NCBI GenBank assembly: GCA_024748595.1
Contig: CP072944.1
Coordinates: forward strand, 280,001 to 344,000
DNA length: 64,000 bases
Direction: 5' to 3'
DNA from: Sodalis sp. Ffu
GTDB lineage: Bacteria; Pseudomonadota; Gammaproteobacteria; Enterobacterales; Enterobacteriaceae
Numbering within the stretch: position 1 is the stretch's first letter; every line of letters begins with the position of its first letter. Of this stretch, positions 13,790 to 24,551 are shown piece after piece. The notes beneath the pieces were generated by a model. The model ran no database searches and was not told the origin of the DNA. It was given only the letters and a program-made list of their open reading frames with translations. The position numbers and the translations under genes were made by a program.

Positions 13790-14563
13790 TCAGGCCAGAA
13801 TTCTGGTGCCTATAGAGATGCCGTTAAATAGCGCCGGTAGCTGATCGGCATGGTGCCAGCTGGCGATGTCCACCTGACGACCTAGAATACGAGCGGCATC
13901 CAGCGCAACGTTCACCTTAAAGATCATGCCATCGGTGATGATCCCTTGTTCAATTAACTTCTTGGCTTTCTGCGCTGTTATTTCTGCAATACGCTGGCCC
14001 TTGCTGTCAAGGATACCGCTGACATCCGACAGCAGTATCAAGTCCGCACCCAGTGTGGAAGCCAGTGCGGTAGCTGCTTGATCGGCGTTTACATTCATCA
14101 AATTACCGTCGGGGGTAATACCAATGGAGCTGATGACTGGTAGATAGCCATCGGTAAGTATCGTGTTTAACAGAGCCGGGGAACCAGGCCACGCCTGTCC
14201 GACATGCCCTAGTTTCGGGTCTAGCTGAGTCACGTTGATGCTGTTGCCGTCTCCTAAACAGAGTCCTACCGCGTTGATGGCATATTTTTTCGCCCAAGCT
14301 AGTAGGATTTTATTGGCGGTACCGGCTAACGCTCCAGTAATAATTGCAATTTGATCCGCCGGCGTGACCCGTAAACCTTTTTTCTTCATCACTGGTAGAG
14401 ACAGTTTATTCATCAATTTATCCACTAGACAGCCACCGCCGTGCACTATAAGGAGAGGACGTTGGTGCTGGGCACGGTAGCTATTCAAGGCGGTAAACAG
14501 ATGTTCTAGCGCTTCGTCGCGATCTAGTAAAATGCCGCCAAGTTTTATAATTAATGGATTCAT
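13790..14563 (-). CDS. argB: Acetylglutamate kinase ArgB
   Basis: ArgB phosphorylates N-acetylglutamate in the second committed step of arginine synthesis. The start is taken at 14563, where [10 protein letters not shown] aligns with the E. coli start; a longer frame to 14635 would only add an unrelated leader overlapping argC. The 257-residue product keeps the ATP-site KLGG, the substrate loop [33 protein letters not shown] and the closing GTRILA. It starts 23 bases after the argC stop, fitting one transcript argC-argB-argH. Length equals the family norm. Confidence 0.97.
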   Translation of the reverse strand: MNPLIIKLGGILLDRDEALEHLFTALNSYRAQHQRPLLIVHGGGCLVDKLMNKLSLPVMKKKGLRVTPADQIAIITGALAGTANKILLAWAKKYAINAVGLCLGDGNSINVTQLDPKLGHVGQAWPGSPALLNTILTDGYLPVISSIGITPDGNLMNVNADQAATALASTLGADLILLSDVSGILDSKGQRIAEITAQKAKKLIEQGIITDGMIFKVNVALDAARILGRQVDIASWHHADQLPALFNGISIGTRILA

Positions 14564-14586
14564 TATGTTATGAGCCTTGTTTGCCA

Positions 14587-15591
14587 TTACAAAAGCGCTT
14601 GCGTTTGCGAAAAACCAAAACGAATATTGGCGCACTGCACTGCCTGTGCTGCCGCTCCTTTTAGCAAGTTGTCCTCGGTGGTCACGATGATTAAATGTTC
14701 ATCTTTTAATTTAAAGCCAATATCGCAAAACGGTGTTCCTACGACTGCTTTCAGCGCCGGCACACCATGTTCATATAGTCGCACCAGCGGCTTGTCATTA
14801 TAGGCATTGTAATAACTTGCCGTGATGTCATCAAAGGTTACACCAAACTGTATTAGGCAAGTGATGGTTGCTAGAATACCGCGCGTGAAATTGCCTAGAT
14901 GTGGTGTAAAGATTACTGGAATGCCCAGATGGTTGGTGATTTCAGGTTGATGACGATGAGTAAATAGGCCGTAGGGCTGCAGGCTGACTTCGCAGAAGCT
15001 GTTGTTGAGCGTGGCCTGACGTCCGGCTCCACTGACACCGCTTACTGCATTGATCACCGGCCATTGGTCAATGTTGAGCAGCCTGTCCTGCACTAGTGGT
15101 TTTAGCGCAAGTTGTGAAGCGGTGGAGTAGCAACCAGGCACAGCTATTAGCTTAGCGGTTTTCAGCGCCTCTTCCTGCCACTCTGCTAGGCCGTAGACGG
15201 CGCGATTCAGCCAGTCCCCATGTTTGTGCTCAAATCCATAATATTTTGGGTAGAAGGCCCGTTGATTAACGCGGTAAGATCCAGAGAGATCAAATACCAC
15301 GCAGTCGAATGTCAGGAATTGTGGCACCATTTTATGGCTCACTTCATGGGACGTAGCGAGAAATACAATGTCGACATGTTGCGCCCATTGGTTGACATTA
15401 TCCATTGGTTGCAATGGCAGATCGACAATTCCCTTCAAGTGCGGGTGCAGCTCAGACAGCAATTTGCCAGCATTGGCGCTTTGCGCGGACACTATTAATG
15501 CGGTGATATTCATATAAGGGTGACGTGTTGCGTAGAGAGCGAGTTCCGCTCCCGTGTAACCGCTTGCCCCAACAATTAACGTTTTTAACAT
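14587..15591 (-). CDS. argC: N-acetyl-gamma-glutamyl-phosphate reductase ArgC
   Basis: ArgC reduces N-acetylglutamyl phosphate to the semialdehyde with NADPH, the third step of arginine synthesis. The 334-residue product (E. coli 334) opens [18 protein letters not shown] with the Rossmann Gly-rich loop; the active-site Cys lies in [17 protein letters not shown], followed by SGVSGAGR and the His-containing THRHQPEI. It heads the argC-argB-argH run. I do not see a convincing ArgR box upstream. Confidence 0.97.
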   Translation of the reverse strand: MLKTLIVGASGYTGAELALYATRHPYMNITALIVSAQSANAGKLLSELHPHLKGIVDLPLQPMDNVNQWAQHVDIVFLATSHEVSHKMVPQFLTFDCVVFDLSGSYRVNQRAFYPKYYGFEHKHGDWLNRAVYGLAEWQEEALKTAKLIAVPGCYSTASQLALKPLVQDRLLNIDQWPVINAVSGVSGAGRQATLNNSFCEVSLQPYGLFTHRHQPEITNHLGIPVIFTPHLGNFTRGILATITCLIQFGVTFDDITASYYNAYNDKPLVRLYEHGVPALKAVVGTPFCDIGFKLKDEHLIIVTTEDNLLKGAAAQAVQCANIRFGFSQTQALL

Positions 15592-15992
15592 GGTTTTTTT
15601 GCTTTGCTGCTTTGCAATCGACTTAAAATAAAAGTTAAAGATTTTGCACCAACCCGTACATCTGTACGGTCAAATATGATAGCTTGATTGATACGCGTTT
15701 ATTTTGGTTTTGTTTAAAATGCTAGGGAATATAAACCTTGATTAAAGATTGTGATTAAAATTTGTTCAGGCTACTTTTTAGTGATAAAAATCACATTTAA
15801 CTGGTTTATTTTATTTAATGCGTTCAATAAACATGCCCTTCCTCTAACCTATGCAATAATTAGTGCTAAGTTTTGATTAAATAGCAGTTTTATTTATGAC
15901 ATAAGTGTAACCATTCAGGGTTATCAACATAACCAGGCTCCGTCGATGTTCTTTTCATTTGATTTTAGCTAAGACCTATTATGAATATCATT

Positions 15993-16018
15993 AAGCCACC
16001 TTTGTTGGTGGCTTTTTT
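15993..16018 (+). terminator. Orphan intrinsic terminator
   Basis: An 8-bp perfect stem (AAGCCACC / GGTGGCTT) with a 6-base loop runs into six T residues on the plus strand, a textbook Rho-independent terminator. No plus-strand gene ends near it: argC upstream reads the other way and the next 400 bases hold no frame. It may be left from a lost gene or end a small RNA. Confidence 0.8.
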
Positions 16019-16029
16019 GATCAGGTGTT

Positions 16030-16413
16030 CTAACTTTCACAAATATTTTCAACTTAGTAGCGTTAATATCAATATGAGCGATTCCGTTGCGTTGTAGAGG
16101 TTTTTTATCATGATATTAGTGTCGTAGCCCATATTACCGATGTGGTGGAGTGTCCAGATAAAGGTAAGGATTAGTTTTACACCAATACAAGTTATAACTA
16201 CTATCTTTAAAATAGTAAACGACATGTATTTTTGAGTAATTTTATTCTGTCCTACAATAGGAAGCAAGTGCTGATTTTATCCACCCAGCATATTCAGTGA
16301 ATAGAGTTTAATGATGGCGTTTATAGTTTGTTCGATTAGTGATTTTAAATTTTACTTGCTATCAAAGAGATTTATCCTTAACTAATAACCGAAATCATTT
16401 ATTCAACATAAGC
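16030..16413 (-). mobile_element. Decayed IS5/IS903-type insertion sequence, copy 2
   Basis: At 16040-16081 the minus strand reads AHIDINATKLKIFV, matching the catalytic-core segment AHLVIDSTGLKVFG of the IS903 transposase. An eroded start segment lies near 16359, and a terminal-repeat-like sequence at 16389-16413. Spacing between these marks is close to that of a real element. It sits exactly where argE has an unexpected orientation relative to argC. Confidence 0.7.
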
Positions 16414-16479
16414 TAACTTTATCAATTAAATAATATTTTTATCTAAATAGATAAATTTTGCAGGCAAAGCTACTATAAA

Positions 16480-17634
16480 TTATACTGAAAGGTAGCAAAA
16501 ATGCTGTATAATTTGAGTGATCAATTTCTGAGTAGGTTTAATAAAGGCGGTATCTATAAATTCATCCGGTTGATGGGCCTGATAAATGGATCCTGGTCCA
16601 ATAATCAGCGTCGGACATAGTGCTTGGATAAATGATGCTTCCGTGCAGTAATTGACCATCTCGGTCTTAACGCTCAGTAGTCTTTCTATGAACTGTACTA
16701 GTGGAGTGTCCTCTGAGCATTCATAACTCGGAATCGGTGGATGCAGCGCTGAAACCGTGATACGGCCAGGCCAACGTTCACTAACAGGAGTAAGTGCATG
16801 GGTCATCATTGCGTCGAGCTCGCTTAAGTTTAGACCTGGTAGCGGACGGATATCTATATGAAGCTCGCAGCAACTGCATATGCGATTGGTAGCGTCGCCT
16901 CCGTGGATATGGCCGAAGTTCATGGTGGGATAGGGAATGATAAACGCTGGATGGTGATAGTATTTTTGTAGTGTATTACGTAACATCATGAGATGGGAAA
17001 TTACTTCATGCATCACCTCGATAGCGTTAACGCCGTGTGTTGGATCGCTGGAGTGACCAGATTGCCCTATTACGGTAACGACATTAGAAATATGTCCTTT
17101 ATGGGCGCGCACCGGTCTCAGCGAAGTAGGTTCTCCAATAATGGCGCAATCAGGTCGTAACTTGCTATTGTGGGAGAAGTAACTAGCGCCGGCCATAGAG
17201 GTTTCTTCGTCCGCAGTGGCAAGAACATACAGCGGTTTTTTTATCGTGCTGATATTGATATCCCGCAGGCTTTCGAGTATAAAAGCGAAAAAACTTTTCA
17301 TATCGGCGGTACCCAAACCGTAGATCTTGTTGTCGTGCTCAATCAGGACAAAAGGATCTCGTGTCCAGAGATCTTCATCAAAAGGAACTGTATCGCTATG
17401 ACCTGTAAGCAGTAATCCCTCCAAACCGCTGCCGATACTGGCTAACATATTAAACTTATTGCGTGTACCAGGAACCGGTTGTACCTTTACCTGAAATCCT
17501 AAATCTTGGAACCATCCCGCTAGCAAAGTGATTAATGCTTCATTACTTTGATCTAACTCAGCATCGGTAGCGCTAATAGATGGGGTAGCGATAAGGGCAC
17601 GGTACAATTCAATAAAAGGGGGTATTTTCATCAT
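16480..17634 (-). CDS. argE: N-acetylornithine deacetylase ArgE
   Basis: ArgE is a dizinc M20-family hydrolase that removes the acetyl group from N-acetylornithine to give ornithine. The 384-residue product (E. coli 383) keeps [11 protein letters not shown] with metal-binding His and Asp, [23 protein letters not shown] with catalytic Glu, [17 protein letters not shown] and the late [13 protein letters not shown] with a metal His. Two Met codons open the frame; either could start. In enterobacteria argE is divergent from argC; here it points the same way as argC and lies 889 bases upstream of it with an IS fossil between, so an inversion is likely. Confidence 0.97.
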   Translation of the reverse strand: MMKIPPFIELYRALIATPSISATDAELDQSNEALITLLAGWFQDLGFQVKVQPVPGTRNKFNMLASIGSGLEGLLLTGHSDTVPFDEDLWTRDPFVLIEHDNKIYGLGTADMKSFFAFILESLRDINISTIKKPLYVLATADEETSMAGASYFSHNSKLRPDCAIIGEPTSLRPVRAHKGHISNVVTVIGQSGHSSDPTHGVNAIEVMHEVISHLMMLRNTLQKYYHHPAFIIPYPTMNFGHIHGGDATNRICSCCELHIDIRPLPGLNLSELDAMMTHALTPVSERWPGRITVSALHPPIPSYECSEDTPLVQFIERLLSVKTEMVNYCTEASFIQALCPTLIIGPGSIYQAHQPDEFIDTAFIKPTQKLITQIIQHFCYLSV

Positions 17635-18258
17635 AATGTTGACAACTTTTGAAAGGATAATAGCAATATTAATGCATGTATTATGAATAAAAATATTAAA
17701 AAATTAGGTTTTTTATAGTAGTCATCAATTTTCAGAAAAATATCTTTAATGGCAAGGTAAAATGTAAAAGGACTACACAGGACTTCATTAAACGTATGTC
17801 ACTGATGTTTTAATTGGGTTATCTTAGTTTTATCTGGTTTGAGAGAAGATAAATTATCCAGAGCATGGTGGATAGTAAGTTTTTGAAGATGCTGATTACA
17901 ACTATTATTGAGATTTAAATGAACCTTTTGCTTGACGTTGTAAACTTTATAAGGTTTTATAGGCTTCATTATTTTTTATTTAATTAATGTTCCTTTTACG
18001 TTGAGCAGACTCTACTTTGCATTTAAATCAAGATTAATTTTATGAAAAAAGTTTAGATAGGCGCAAATATTGTTAATAATTTCTATTATATACTATTAGG
18101 CAGAAATTTTTCAAATCAAAAGTCAAAAGATACATCAAGAAATAGAGCAACGATCAGAGTACTGATGCACTTTGTAAGGAGCCTATGCCGAATAGGCATA
18201 TGTGATGATTATAGATACAAATAGATCTTTATGATAAAAACCTCAGTAAGCTGTATGT
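17635..18258. other. Gene-free stretch between argE and dksA
   Basis: AT-rich DNA with no recognisable frame. gluQ, which normally follows dksA, is not visible; pcnB and folK, the next genes of that ancestral run, are found at 54.4 kb. A small hairpin (GCCTATGCCGAATAGGC) near 18181 may be a dksA terminator, but it lacks a T-run. Confidence 0.4.
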
Positions 18259-18714
18259 TTACCCTGCCATTTGTTTTTCTCGGATTTCTGCTAAGGTTTT
18301 GCAGTCGATGCACAAATCAGCGGTCGGTCGTGCTTCCAGGCGACGAATACCGATTTCTACCCCGCAGGATTCGCAGAAGCCAAAATCATTGTCTTCCACT
18401 TTTTTAAGTGTCTTTTCAATCTTCTTGATAAGTTTACGTTCGCGGTCACGGTTACGTAGCTCAAGGTTGAATTCTTCTTCTTGCGCAGCACGATCTACTG
18501 GATCGGGGAAGTTGGAGGCTTCATCCTGCATATGTGACACGGTGCGTCCTACTTCATCTCTGAGTTGATTGCGCCATGCTGCAAGAATACGTTTGAAATG
18601 TAAAAGCTGGGCCTCATTCATATAATCTTCGCCAAATTTTTGTTGATACGGCTCTACTCCGGCGATGGCGAGAATGCTCAAAGAGGATGTTTTACGGTTT
18701 TGCCCTTCTTGCAT
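18259..18714 (-). CDS. dksA: RNA polymerase-binding transcription factor DksA
   Basis: DksA inserts a coiled coil into the RNA polymerase secondary channel and, with ppGpp, adjusts rRNA and amino-acid promoters. The start is placed at 18714, giving [20 protein letters not shown] and 151 residues, identical in length to E. coli; eight codons upstream in frame have no counterpart. The coiled-coil tip [12 protein letters not shown] with both key Asp residues is intact, as are the four zinc Cys (CESCG...CIDCK). Sequence identity is very high, pointing to strong constraint. A run of ten G bases lies 41 bases upstream of the start. Confidence 0.98.
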   Translation of the reverse strand: MQEGQNRKTSSLSILAIAGVEPYQQKFGEDYMNEAQLLHFKRILAAWRNQLRDEVGRTVSHMQDEASNFPDPVDRAAQEEEFNLELRNRDRERKLIKKIEKTLKKVEDNDFGFCESCGVEIGIRRLEARPTADLCIDCKTLAEIREKQMAG

Positions 18715-18754
18715 GTTGCATCTCCTACTAATACGCATTAGTTATTCTCAGCGT

Positions 18755-18764
18755 GGGGGGGGGG
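18755..18764. repeat. Ten-base G homopolymer upstream of dksA
   Basis: A run of ten consecutive G on the plus strand (C on the dksA strand) lies between dksA and sfsA. Such tracts are prone to slippage and stand out in AT-rich spacer DNA. Confidence 0.9.
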
Positions 18765-18845
18765 ATAATCAGGTCGCTATAAATAGCAGATGATATTCAT
18801 GTTGGTAATTATTCCTAGCGTCTATTTTGGAAGTATGCTGGTATT

Positions 18846-19577
18846 TTACGTGTTTTTTGTTTTGGCGTCGTGTGAAATATTTAACGACAGCGGAGCATGG
18901 ATTCGCATGCTGTGCTGTGAAATTTTACAACCATAACACAAGATTTCTACACCAGAAAGCTGAGCTTGTAATACTAGATCGGCATAATGTGGATCAATAT
19001 GGCGCGCTATTGATACTTGGTGAATGCCAGAATGCAGTACAGCAAAAAACAGTACTGCTCGATAACCCATTTCTGTCATTGATTGTAGTTCTCTTAAGTG
19101 TTTTTGTCCGCGAAGGGTTTTCGTATCTGGAAAGTAGCCCCATTGTTGTTGAAGTAAGGTAATAGATTTTACCTCAATATAGCATTTAACGCGATCTTTT
19201 GTTGATAATAACCAATCTATACGGCTGTTCTCTGCACCATATCGCACTTCGGCAGTGAGATAAGAATAACCGGCTAGCTCCGGAATTGCGTCGGCATGCA
19301 ATGCTTCTCCCACCAATTGATTAGCGCGCAATGTATTTATTCCTATCCATTGACCATCGGCGGTTTCAGTTAGTTCCCAGCTGTAGGGATAACGGCGTTT
19401 GCTATTATTTGAGCTGGAATACCAAACAGTATCGCCAGGGTTGGCGCACCCGGTCATTGTACCGGTATTGGCACAATGGATAGTTAACGCTTTTCCTTCT
19501 GGGGTTACCACATCGGCGAGAAAGCGTTTGTAACGCTTTCTTAGCCACGCTGGTTTCAATGCAGGTTTGAATTTCAT
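18846..19577 (-). CDS. sfsA: Sugar fermentation stimulation protein SfsA
   Basis: SfsA is a small conserved protein originally linked to maltose gene expression, with a nuclease-like fold; its exact role is unsettled. The 243-residue product (E. coli 234) keeps [30 protein letters not shown], the nuclease-like YIEVKSITL and [19 protein letters not shown], and VLFFAVLH. The last 15 or so residues diverge and extend past the usual end. It lies upstream of dksA in the same direction, the ancestral order, 131 bases away. Its survival here is mildly surprising for a gene of unclear role. Confidence 0.96.
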   Translation of the reverse strand: MKFKPALKPAWLRKRYKRFLADVVTPEGKALTIHCANTGTMTGCANPGDTVWYSSSNNSKRRYPYSWELTETADGQWIGINTLRANQLVGEALHADAIPELAGYSYLTAEVRYGAENSRIDWLLSTKDRVKCYIEVKSITLLQQQWGYFPDTKTLRGQKHLRELQSMTEMGYRAVLFFAVLHSGIHQVSIARHIDPHYADLVLQAQLSGVEILCYGCKISQHSMRIHAPLSLNISHDAKTKNT

Positions 19578-19746
19578 GTTATTATCTGTTAGAGCTGTTT
19601 AGTCAAATGCACATAAATTATGTTTTACGTTTTTACTACTGGAAGTATTGTGGTGACCTGTGATCCAATGATTATGCCACCGTGTATTGAGAATATGCTC
19701 CATTTTAACCTTGGTTTTACTCACCGGCTTAAAATTTATTTTGTAG

Positions 19747-19850
19747 GGCTTTTTGAATAAATTAAATTTTTAGATGGATTAAATAGATCACGAATTTTTC
19801 CAGAAAATCTTCTTAAATTGCAAGAAAAAATTTGAAATCATTCATTCGAC
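19747..19850 (+). mobile_element. Left end of a decayed IS5/IS903-type element
   Basis: GGCTTTTTGAATAAATT at 19747 resembles the terminal repeat GGCTTTGTTGAATAAATC. The following 80 bases track the IS903 leader, including GATCACG and then a degraded GCAAGAAAAAATTTGAAATC that corresponds to the transposase start. The coding part beyond cannot be followed. Confidence 0.6.
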
Positions 19851-21609
19851 GAGCCATAAGAATACCATTATCAAATGTGGCTCACTGATATTATGATTGG
19901 ATATTTTAACTATTGTTGTCTGGAGTATGTATATAAGTCTGATTACAAATATTTGAAGATAAGCATCACCAGTGTTGATGTTAAGATTAATTTTTAGCTT
20001 AACCAGTCGAACATTACGAGATTTTATCGCTTCTATTTACAATTTAATGAAGGCTCCTTTATGGAGCCTATAGTCATTTGTGTCGTAGACGTACTAAAAG
20101 ATGCTATGATAAAAACTTTGATATGCTATGAAATAGCTCAGTATGGTTATACTGCGTTACAGGTATTTTGTGAAGGTTAATGGAAAGTACACGGTCAGGA
20201 AAAGCGCCGTAGTTATCGCAAGTAGCATGTAGGTCTGTGCGACACGATATAAAAATTTTTGCAGAGTAATATAACGGATTATGGAAACATGGTCTGGACG
20301 TTTGCAAAAATATGCCTAAAAAAAGCCATATCCTAAAAGTTATTGAATTTTTAATAGCGTGCAAGCGAGCATCTTGTCTTAGTTGCGTATCGAGGATGAT
20401 AGGCAAGATCTTGTGTGTTTCAGCTTCCGATGTGTTGGAACTACTTTCAATCTAGCTAGATAACGTTAATTGTCAAAGGGCCTTTTTATAATGAGTTAAC
20501 CCCGTCAGGCACTGTGTAGTAAACGGCAGGTGGTACATGATTAAAGAGAGCGGGGAAGGTATGAGGCTTGATGAAGGAAGTAAATGGAGTTGGTAGACTC
20601 CTTGCTGGAGCAAGGCCACTTGTTTGTCTTGTGCTAAAAAGCTCGTTTGGTTAGCTTAGCATGATGTTTCACTGTCGTGCTTGCTTGTTGGCAGTGAACA
20701 GACAGGCTAAATTGTGAGACTGTCTGTTAGTTATGTTTAGGTTTTGCCAGCATAGCGTACGTACAAGTACGTACTATACTAAATTGCGTAATCAGCTAAC
20801 ATTTTTCTAGGGAGAGGTTATGGTGTTATTACCGATCGATTAGGTGCTCAAAGAGTGTTTTTGGAAAGCGTGAGATGCGTATGGCCTGCACGAGGCAGCC
20901 GGCAAATACACGTCGCTGACGCTAGAGAGTCCTGCTTTTGATCGGATTTGTCATGTCTTGTTTTGATATTGGAACCTTAGCGTCTGGCAGTGAAATAATA
21001 TAGCGGTGCAGATGGTTAACATCTAAGAAGAGTGCCCATGAAAGTTGGTATATATAAAGTATATTGTGGTCAGGATGTTCCATCAGGAACATGAGCGATA
21101 TTGTGTATCGCTGGTTATCTTTGATTAGTTTTAGAGCAAGTTTGCAGACATCTTTGACGGCTGCTATTGCTGGATATCCAGGTTGCTTTAAAATTAGCTA
21201 AAACTACTGATTATTTTGCCACTCTATAATTGAGAATAGTTTTAGGCAATGGTCTTATCCACTCTCCAGCATCTGTTTTGCGGGGCTTATGTTTAATCTA
21301 GGGAACTTGCATGCATATTCAGGATTGGGCCTTAATATACACCTGGAAGATGTTACGTCCAGCGCGGTGATAAGCATGCTGGATCATATTGCGGTTTTTG
21401 CTTGGAGGTATACATGTATTGTGTGCAAGAACAGTTTATGGTTTAGATGCTCACAGCGGGTTAAGATCTACTCACCATTTAGCTCATCAATCCACCCTTT
21501 AGGTATGTACGCATTGGAATATTATGTATCGGGAATCATGCAAAGCAATATCAATTTTTTTGAGTTGAAATTGCTGCAGTGAAATGCGTCAGCGAGATTA
21601 ACCAACTGA

Positions 21610-21830
21610 GTTAGCTGGTATAGCACGCCGCTGGCGGCGATGACGGAAGAACCGTTATTTTAAATGCGTTTGATGAACAGAGCTTGACCGCACCTTGTCT
21701 ATCACGCAAGGTTGTGCTGCTGGTCGATCCGTGCCAGGGCGCAATGCTGTCATGCCAGCAAAGGTGATAAATGCTCCTAACCCACGGCAGTGCTAGCGGT
21801 GATTGAGTAGCCGTCACGCAGTGGCTCCGA
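21610..21830 (+). pseudogene. hrpB: hrpB fragment (ATP-dependent helicase HrpB)
   Basis: Pieces of the C-terminal half of HrpB appear in order: LAGIARRWR (E. coli FADRIARRRG), then after an insertion-like stretch GAMLS and LLTHGSASGD (GAMLDAND...LLLQGSASPD). Stops and frameshifts interrupt it. hrpB normally lies directly upstream of mrcB on the same strand, as here. The helicase core upstream was not recognised. Confidence 0.55.
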
Positions 21831-22178
21831 ATATTTTCGATCATTTTTTGGTCACTATCTCTCTCAGCTTATAGCGCCAAGACTATGTAGAGTATGTAAT
21901 TTATTATGCAAGGACTCTAGGTTAGTACTTGTGGCCTTATTTTGGATTGACAACGTCTTTAGTTATGCATGGGGATAAAACACAAGGGAAGTCTGTGGGT
22001 AGTACAGACTGATGGCTAGGATGACTGACATGTAGTGAAAGAAGCTTAAAGGTCAGGTGCTGCCCATCAGTGGCTTGTAAGCATGAATTAATAATTTGAA
22101 AAGTTTACTCTTCTAGCTGTTCTGGTACAAATTATAGTAGGCTGTTTATTCGTCGGCAGTAAAAGGAGAGTAATAATA

Positions 22179-24551
22179 ATGTCTTGGGATGATCGCGAAC
22201 CTATCGGACGCCATGGACAACCTTCAATCTGCAATGTACCGCATAAGCCAGTGCAACGCCGTTTGTTGGGCCTGTTTGTACGCATTGTGTTGCTGCTAAT
22301 TTTTGTGATTGCCATTTATGGAGTCTATTTGGATACGCAAGTACGCAGTCGTATCGATGGTAAGGTTTGGCAATTGCCGGCTGCGGTCTATGGTCATATG
22401 ATTAGTCTGGAGCCGTGCATGTCTTACAGCCGAGATGAAATGGTTTTATTACTGGAGAGCATGCAGTATCGCCAGGTATCCCGCATCACCCGCCCAGGAG
22501 AGTTTACAGTGTATTCTAATAGCATTGAACTTTTGCGCCGTCCGTTTGATTTTCCGGATGGCAAAGAGGGGGAGATTCATGCGCGCATGATTTTTACCAA
22601 AAATAAATTGCTGTTGATCCAAAATCAAGATACTCAACGCAACTTTGGCTTTTTCCGTCTCGATCCGCGACTGATTACCATGCTACAATCACCAAAGGGC
22701 GAGCAACGGCTATTTGTGCCGCGCGCCGGTTTCCCGGATCTGCTGGTAGATACGCTTATCGCCACTGAAGACCGGTATTTTTACCAGCATGATGGGATTA
22801 GCCTTTCCTCTATTGGACGAGCCTTCTTGACCAATATTACTGTCGGGCGCGCGGTTCAGGGCGGAAGTACTTTGACCCAGCAGCTGGTAAAAAATCTATT
22901 TTTAACCAATAAGCGCTCCTTGTTGCGTAAAGCCAATGAAGCTTACATGGCGCTAATTCTTGATTATCGCTATAGCAAGGATCGTATCCTCGAGCTTTAT
23001 TTGAACGAAGTGTATTTGGGTCAGAGCGGTAGCGATCAGATCCGCGGTTTTCCGCTTGCCAGTTTTTACTATTTTGGCCGGCCTGTTGACGAACTCAGCC
23101 TGGATCAGCAAGCTATGCTGGTGGGGATGGTCAAGGGCGCTTCGTTGTATAATCCTTGGCGTAATCCAAAATTAGCGCTTGAGCGTCGTAATTTGGTATT
23201 AAAATTGCTAGAAAATCAGCAGGTGATCGATGGTGATCTGTATAATATGTTCAGCTCGTATTCGCTCGGAGTTCAGCCGCGGGGGGGATTCTTAACGCCG
23301 CAACCAGCTTTTATGCAGATGGTGCGCGAAGAGCTGCATAGTAAGCTTGGGGATAAAATTAATAATCTTTCCGGCATGAAAATTTTTACCACTTTGAATC
23401 CGATCTCGCAAGGTGCGGCGGAAAAAGCGGTGGAAGCGGGTATTCCCCTATTGTGTGCGGAGCGCGGTGTTAAAGATTTGGAAGGCGCTATGGTGGTGGT
23501 TGATCGGTTTAGTGGCGAAGTACGTGCTATGGTGGGTGGCTCAGAGCCGCAATTCGCTGGCTTCAACCGTGCCATGCAAGCGCGTCGTTCGGTCGGATCA
23601 TTAGCGAAACCAGCCATTTACCTTACCGCGCTCAGCGAGCCGGATAAATACCGGCTAAATACTTGGATTGCCGATGAGCCTACTACCATTAAGCAGCTTA
23701 ATGGTAGCTTATGGTCACCGAAAAACTATGATCGCCAGTTTCGCGGTAAAGTATTATTGGTGGATGCGTTAGTTCAGTCACTTAACGTGCCGACTGTCAA
23801 TCTTGGTTTATCGGTGGGACTAAATAATATTATCGCCACCTGGCAAAAGCTGGGTATCCCCTTGTCGGTGCTTAACCCTGTGCCCGCGATGTTGCTTGGA
23901 GCTATCAGCTTGACTCCAATGGAAGTGGCACAAAAGTTTCAAACTATCGCGAGTGGTGGTAATCATGCTCCTTTGTCTGCGGTGCGTTCGGTGGTAAGTG
24001 AAGAAGGCAAGGTGCTTTATCAAACCTTTCCGCAAGCGGAGCGTGTCTTGCCAGCCCAAGCAGCCTATTTGACTTTGTATGCAATGCAACAGGTGGTAGA
24101 GCGTGGAACTTCTCGCTCACTGTCGGTAAGATTCCCTAGATCTCATCTAGCGGCTAAAACCGGTACTACCAACGATTTGCGCGATAGTTGGTTTGCCGGC
24201 ATTGATGGCAAAGAGGTCTCTATTGTCTGGGTAGGCCGCGACGATAACAGTCCAGCTAAATTAACCGGCGCTAACGGAGCCTTGATTCTTTATCATCGCT
24301 ATTTAGAAAACCAGGCCCCCATGACATTGGATATCCCGCCACCAGAGGGTATCAGTCAGATCTCTATCGACTGCATTGGTAATTTTGTTTGCAATGGTGG
24401 TCGCGAGCTGCGTACCTTGCCAGTTTGGACAGATAAACCTCAGTCATTATGCCAGGCAGCGCCGGTGAGAGAACCAACTCAGTTGCAGAAACATACTTTT
24501 CAACATGGCGAATATAGCAGAGGTTGGATTAAGGAGATATTCGGCAAATAA
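22179..24551 (+). CDS. mrcB: Penicillin-binding protein 1B (bifunctional transglycosylase/transpeptidase)
   Basis: PBP1B polymerises and crosslinks peptidoglycan at the inner membrane, activated by LpoB and FtsN. The 790-residue product opens [13 protein letters not shown] with a cytoplasmic tail shorter than in E. coli (844 in all), then a membrane segment near residues 31-49. The UB2H-type region follows. The GT51 transglycosylase has [13 protein letters not shown] with the catalytic Glu and [15 protein letters not shown]; the transpeptidase has Ser in RSVGSLAKP (SxxK), SLNVPTV (SxN) and KTGTTND (KTG). The C-terminal tail is trimmed but ends GWIKEIFGK as usual. ATG start preceded by AAGGAGAG. 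All active sites intact. Confidence 0.98.
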   Translation: MSWDDREPIGRHGQPSICNVPHKPVQRRLLGLFVRIVLLLIFVIAIYGVYLDTQVRSRIDGKVWQLPAAVYGHMISLEPCMSYSRDEMVLLLESMQYRQVSRITRPGEFTVYSNSIELLRRPFDFPDGKEGEIHARMIFTKNKLLLIQNQDTQRNFGFFRLDPRLITMLQSPKGEQRLFVPRAGFPDLLVDTLIATEDRYFYQHDGISLSSIGRAFLTNITVGRAVQGGSTLTQQLVKNLFLTNKRSLLRKANEAYMALILDYRYSKDRILELYLNEVYLGQSGSDQIRGFPLASFYYFGRPVDELSLDQQAMLVGMVKGASLYNPWRNPKLALERRNLVLKLLENQQVIDGDLYNMFSSYSLGVQPRGGFLTPQPAFMQMVREELHSKLGDKINNLSGMKIFTTLNPISQGAAEKAVEAGIPLLCAERGVKDLEGAMVVVDRFSGEVRAMVGGSEPQFAGFNRAMQARRSVGSLAKPAIYLTALSEPDKYRLNTWIADEPTTIKQLNGSLWSPKNYDRQFRGKVLLVDALVQSLNVPTVNLGLSVGLNNIIATWQKLGIPLSVLNPVPAMLLGAISLTPMEVAQKFQTIASGGNHAPLSAVRSVVSEEGKVLYQTFPQAERVLPAQAAYLTLYAMQQVVERGTSRSLSVRFPRSHLAAKTGTTNDLRDSWFAGIDGKEVSIVWVGRDDNSPAKLTGANGALILYHRYLENQAPMTLDIPPPEGISQISIDCIGNFVCNGGRELRTLPVWTDKPQSLCQAAPVREPTQLQKHTFQHGEYSRGWIKEIFGK

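Larger units (their letters stand above)
19578..22178. other. Gene-free stretch between sfsA and mrcB
   Basis: The 2.6 kb contain an IS5-type start (19747), a 7-bp hairpin near 20049-20067, and an hrpB remnant (about 21610-21830). ligT and hrpB occupy this interval in related genomes. Other parts are unreadable. Confidence 0.5.

Noticed and set aside
15600-15900. Possible ArgR boxes upstream of argC
   Set aside because: No 18-base site close to the ARG-box consensus could be found; half matches are expected in AT-rich DNA.
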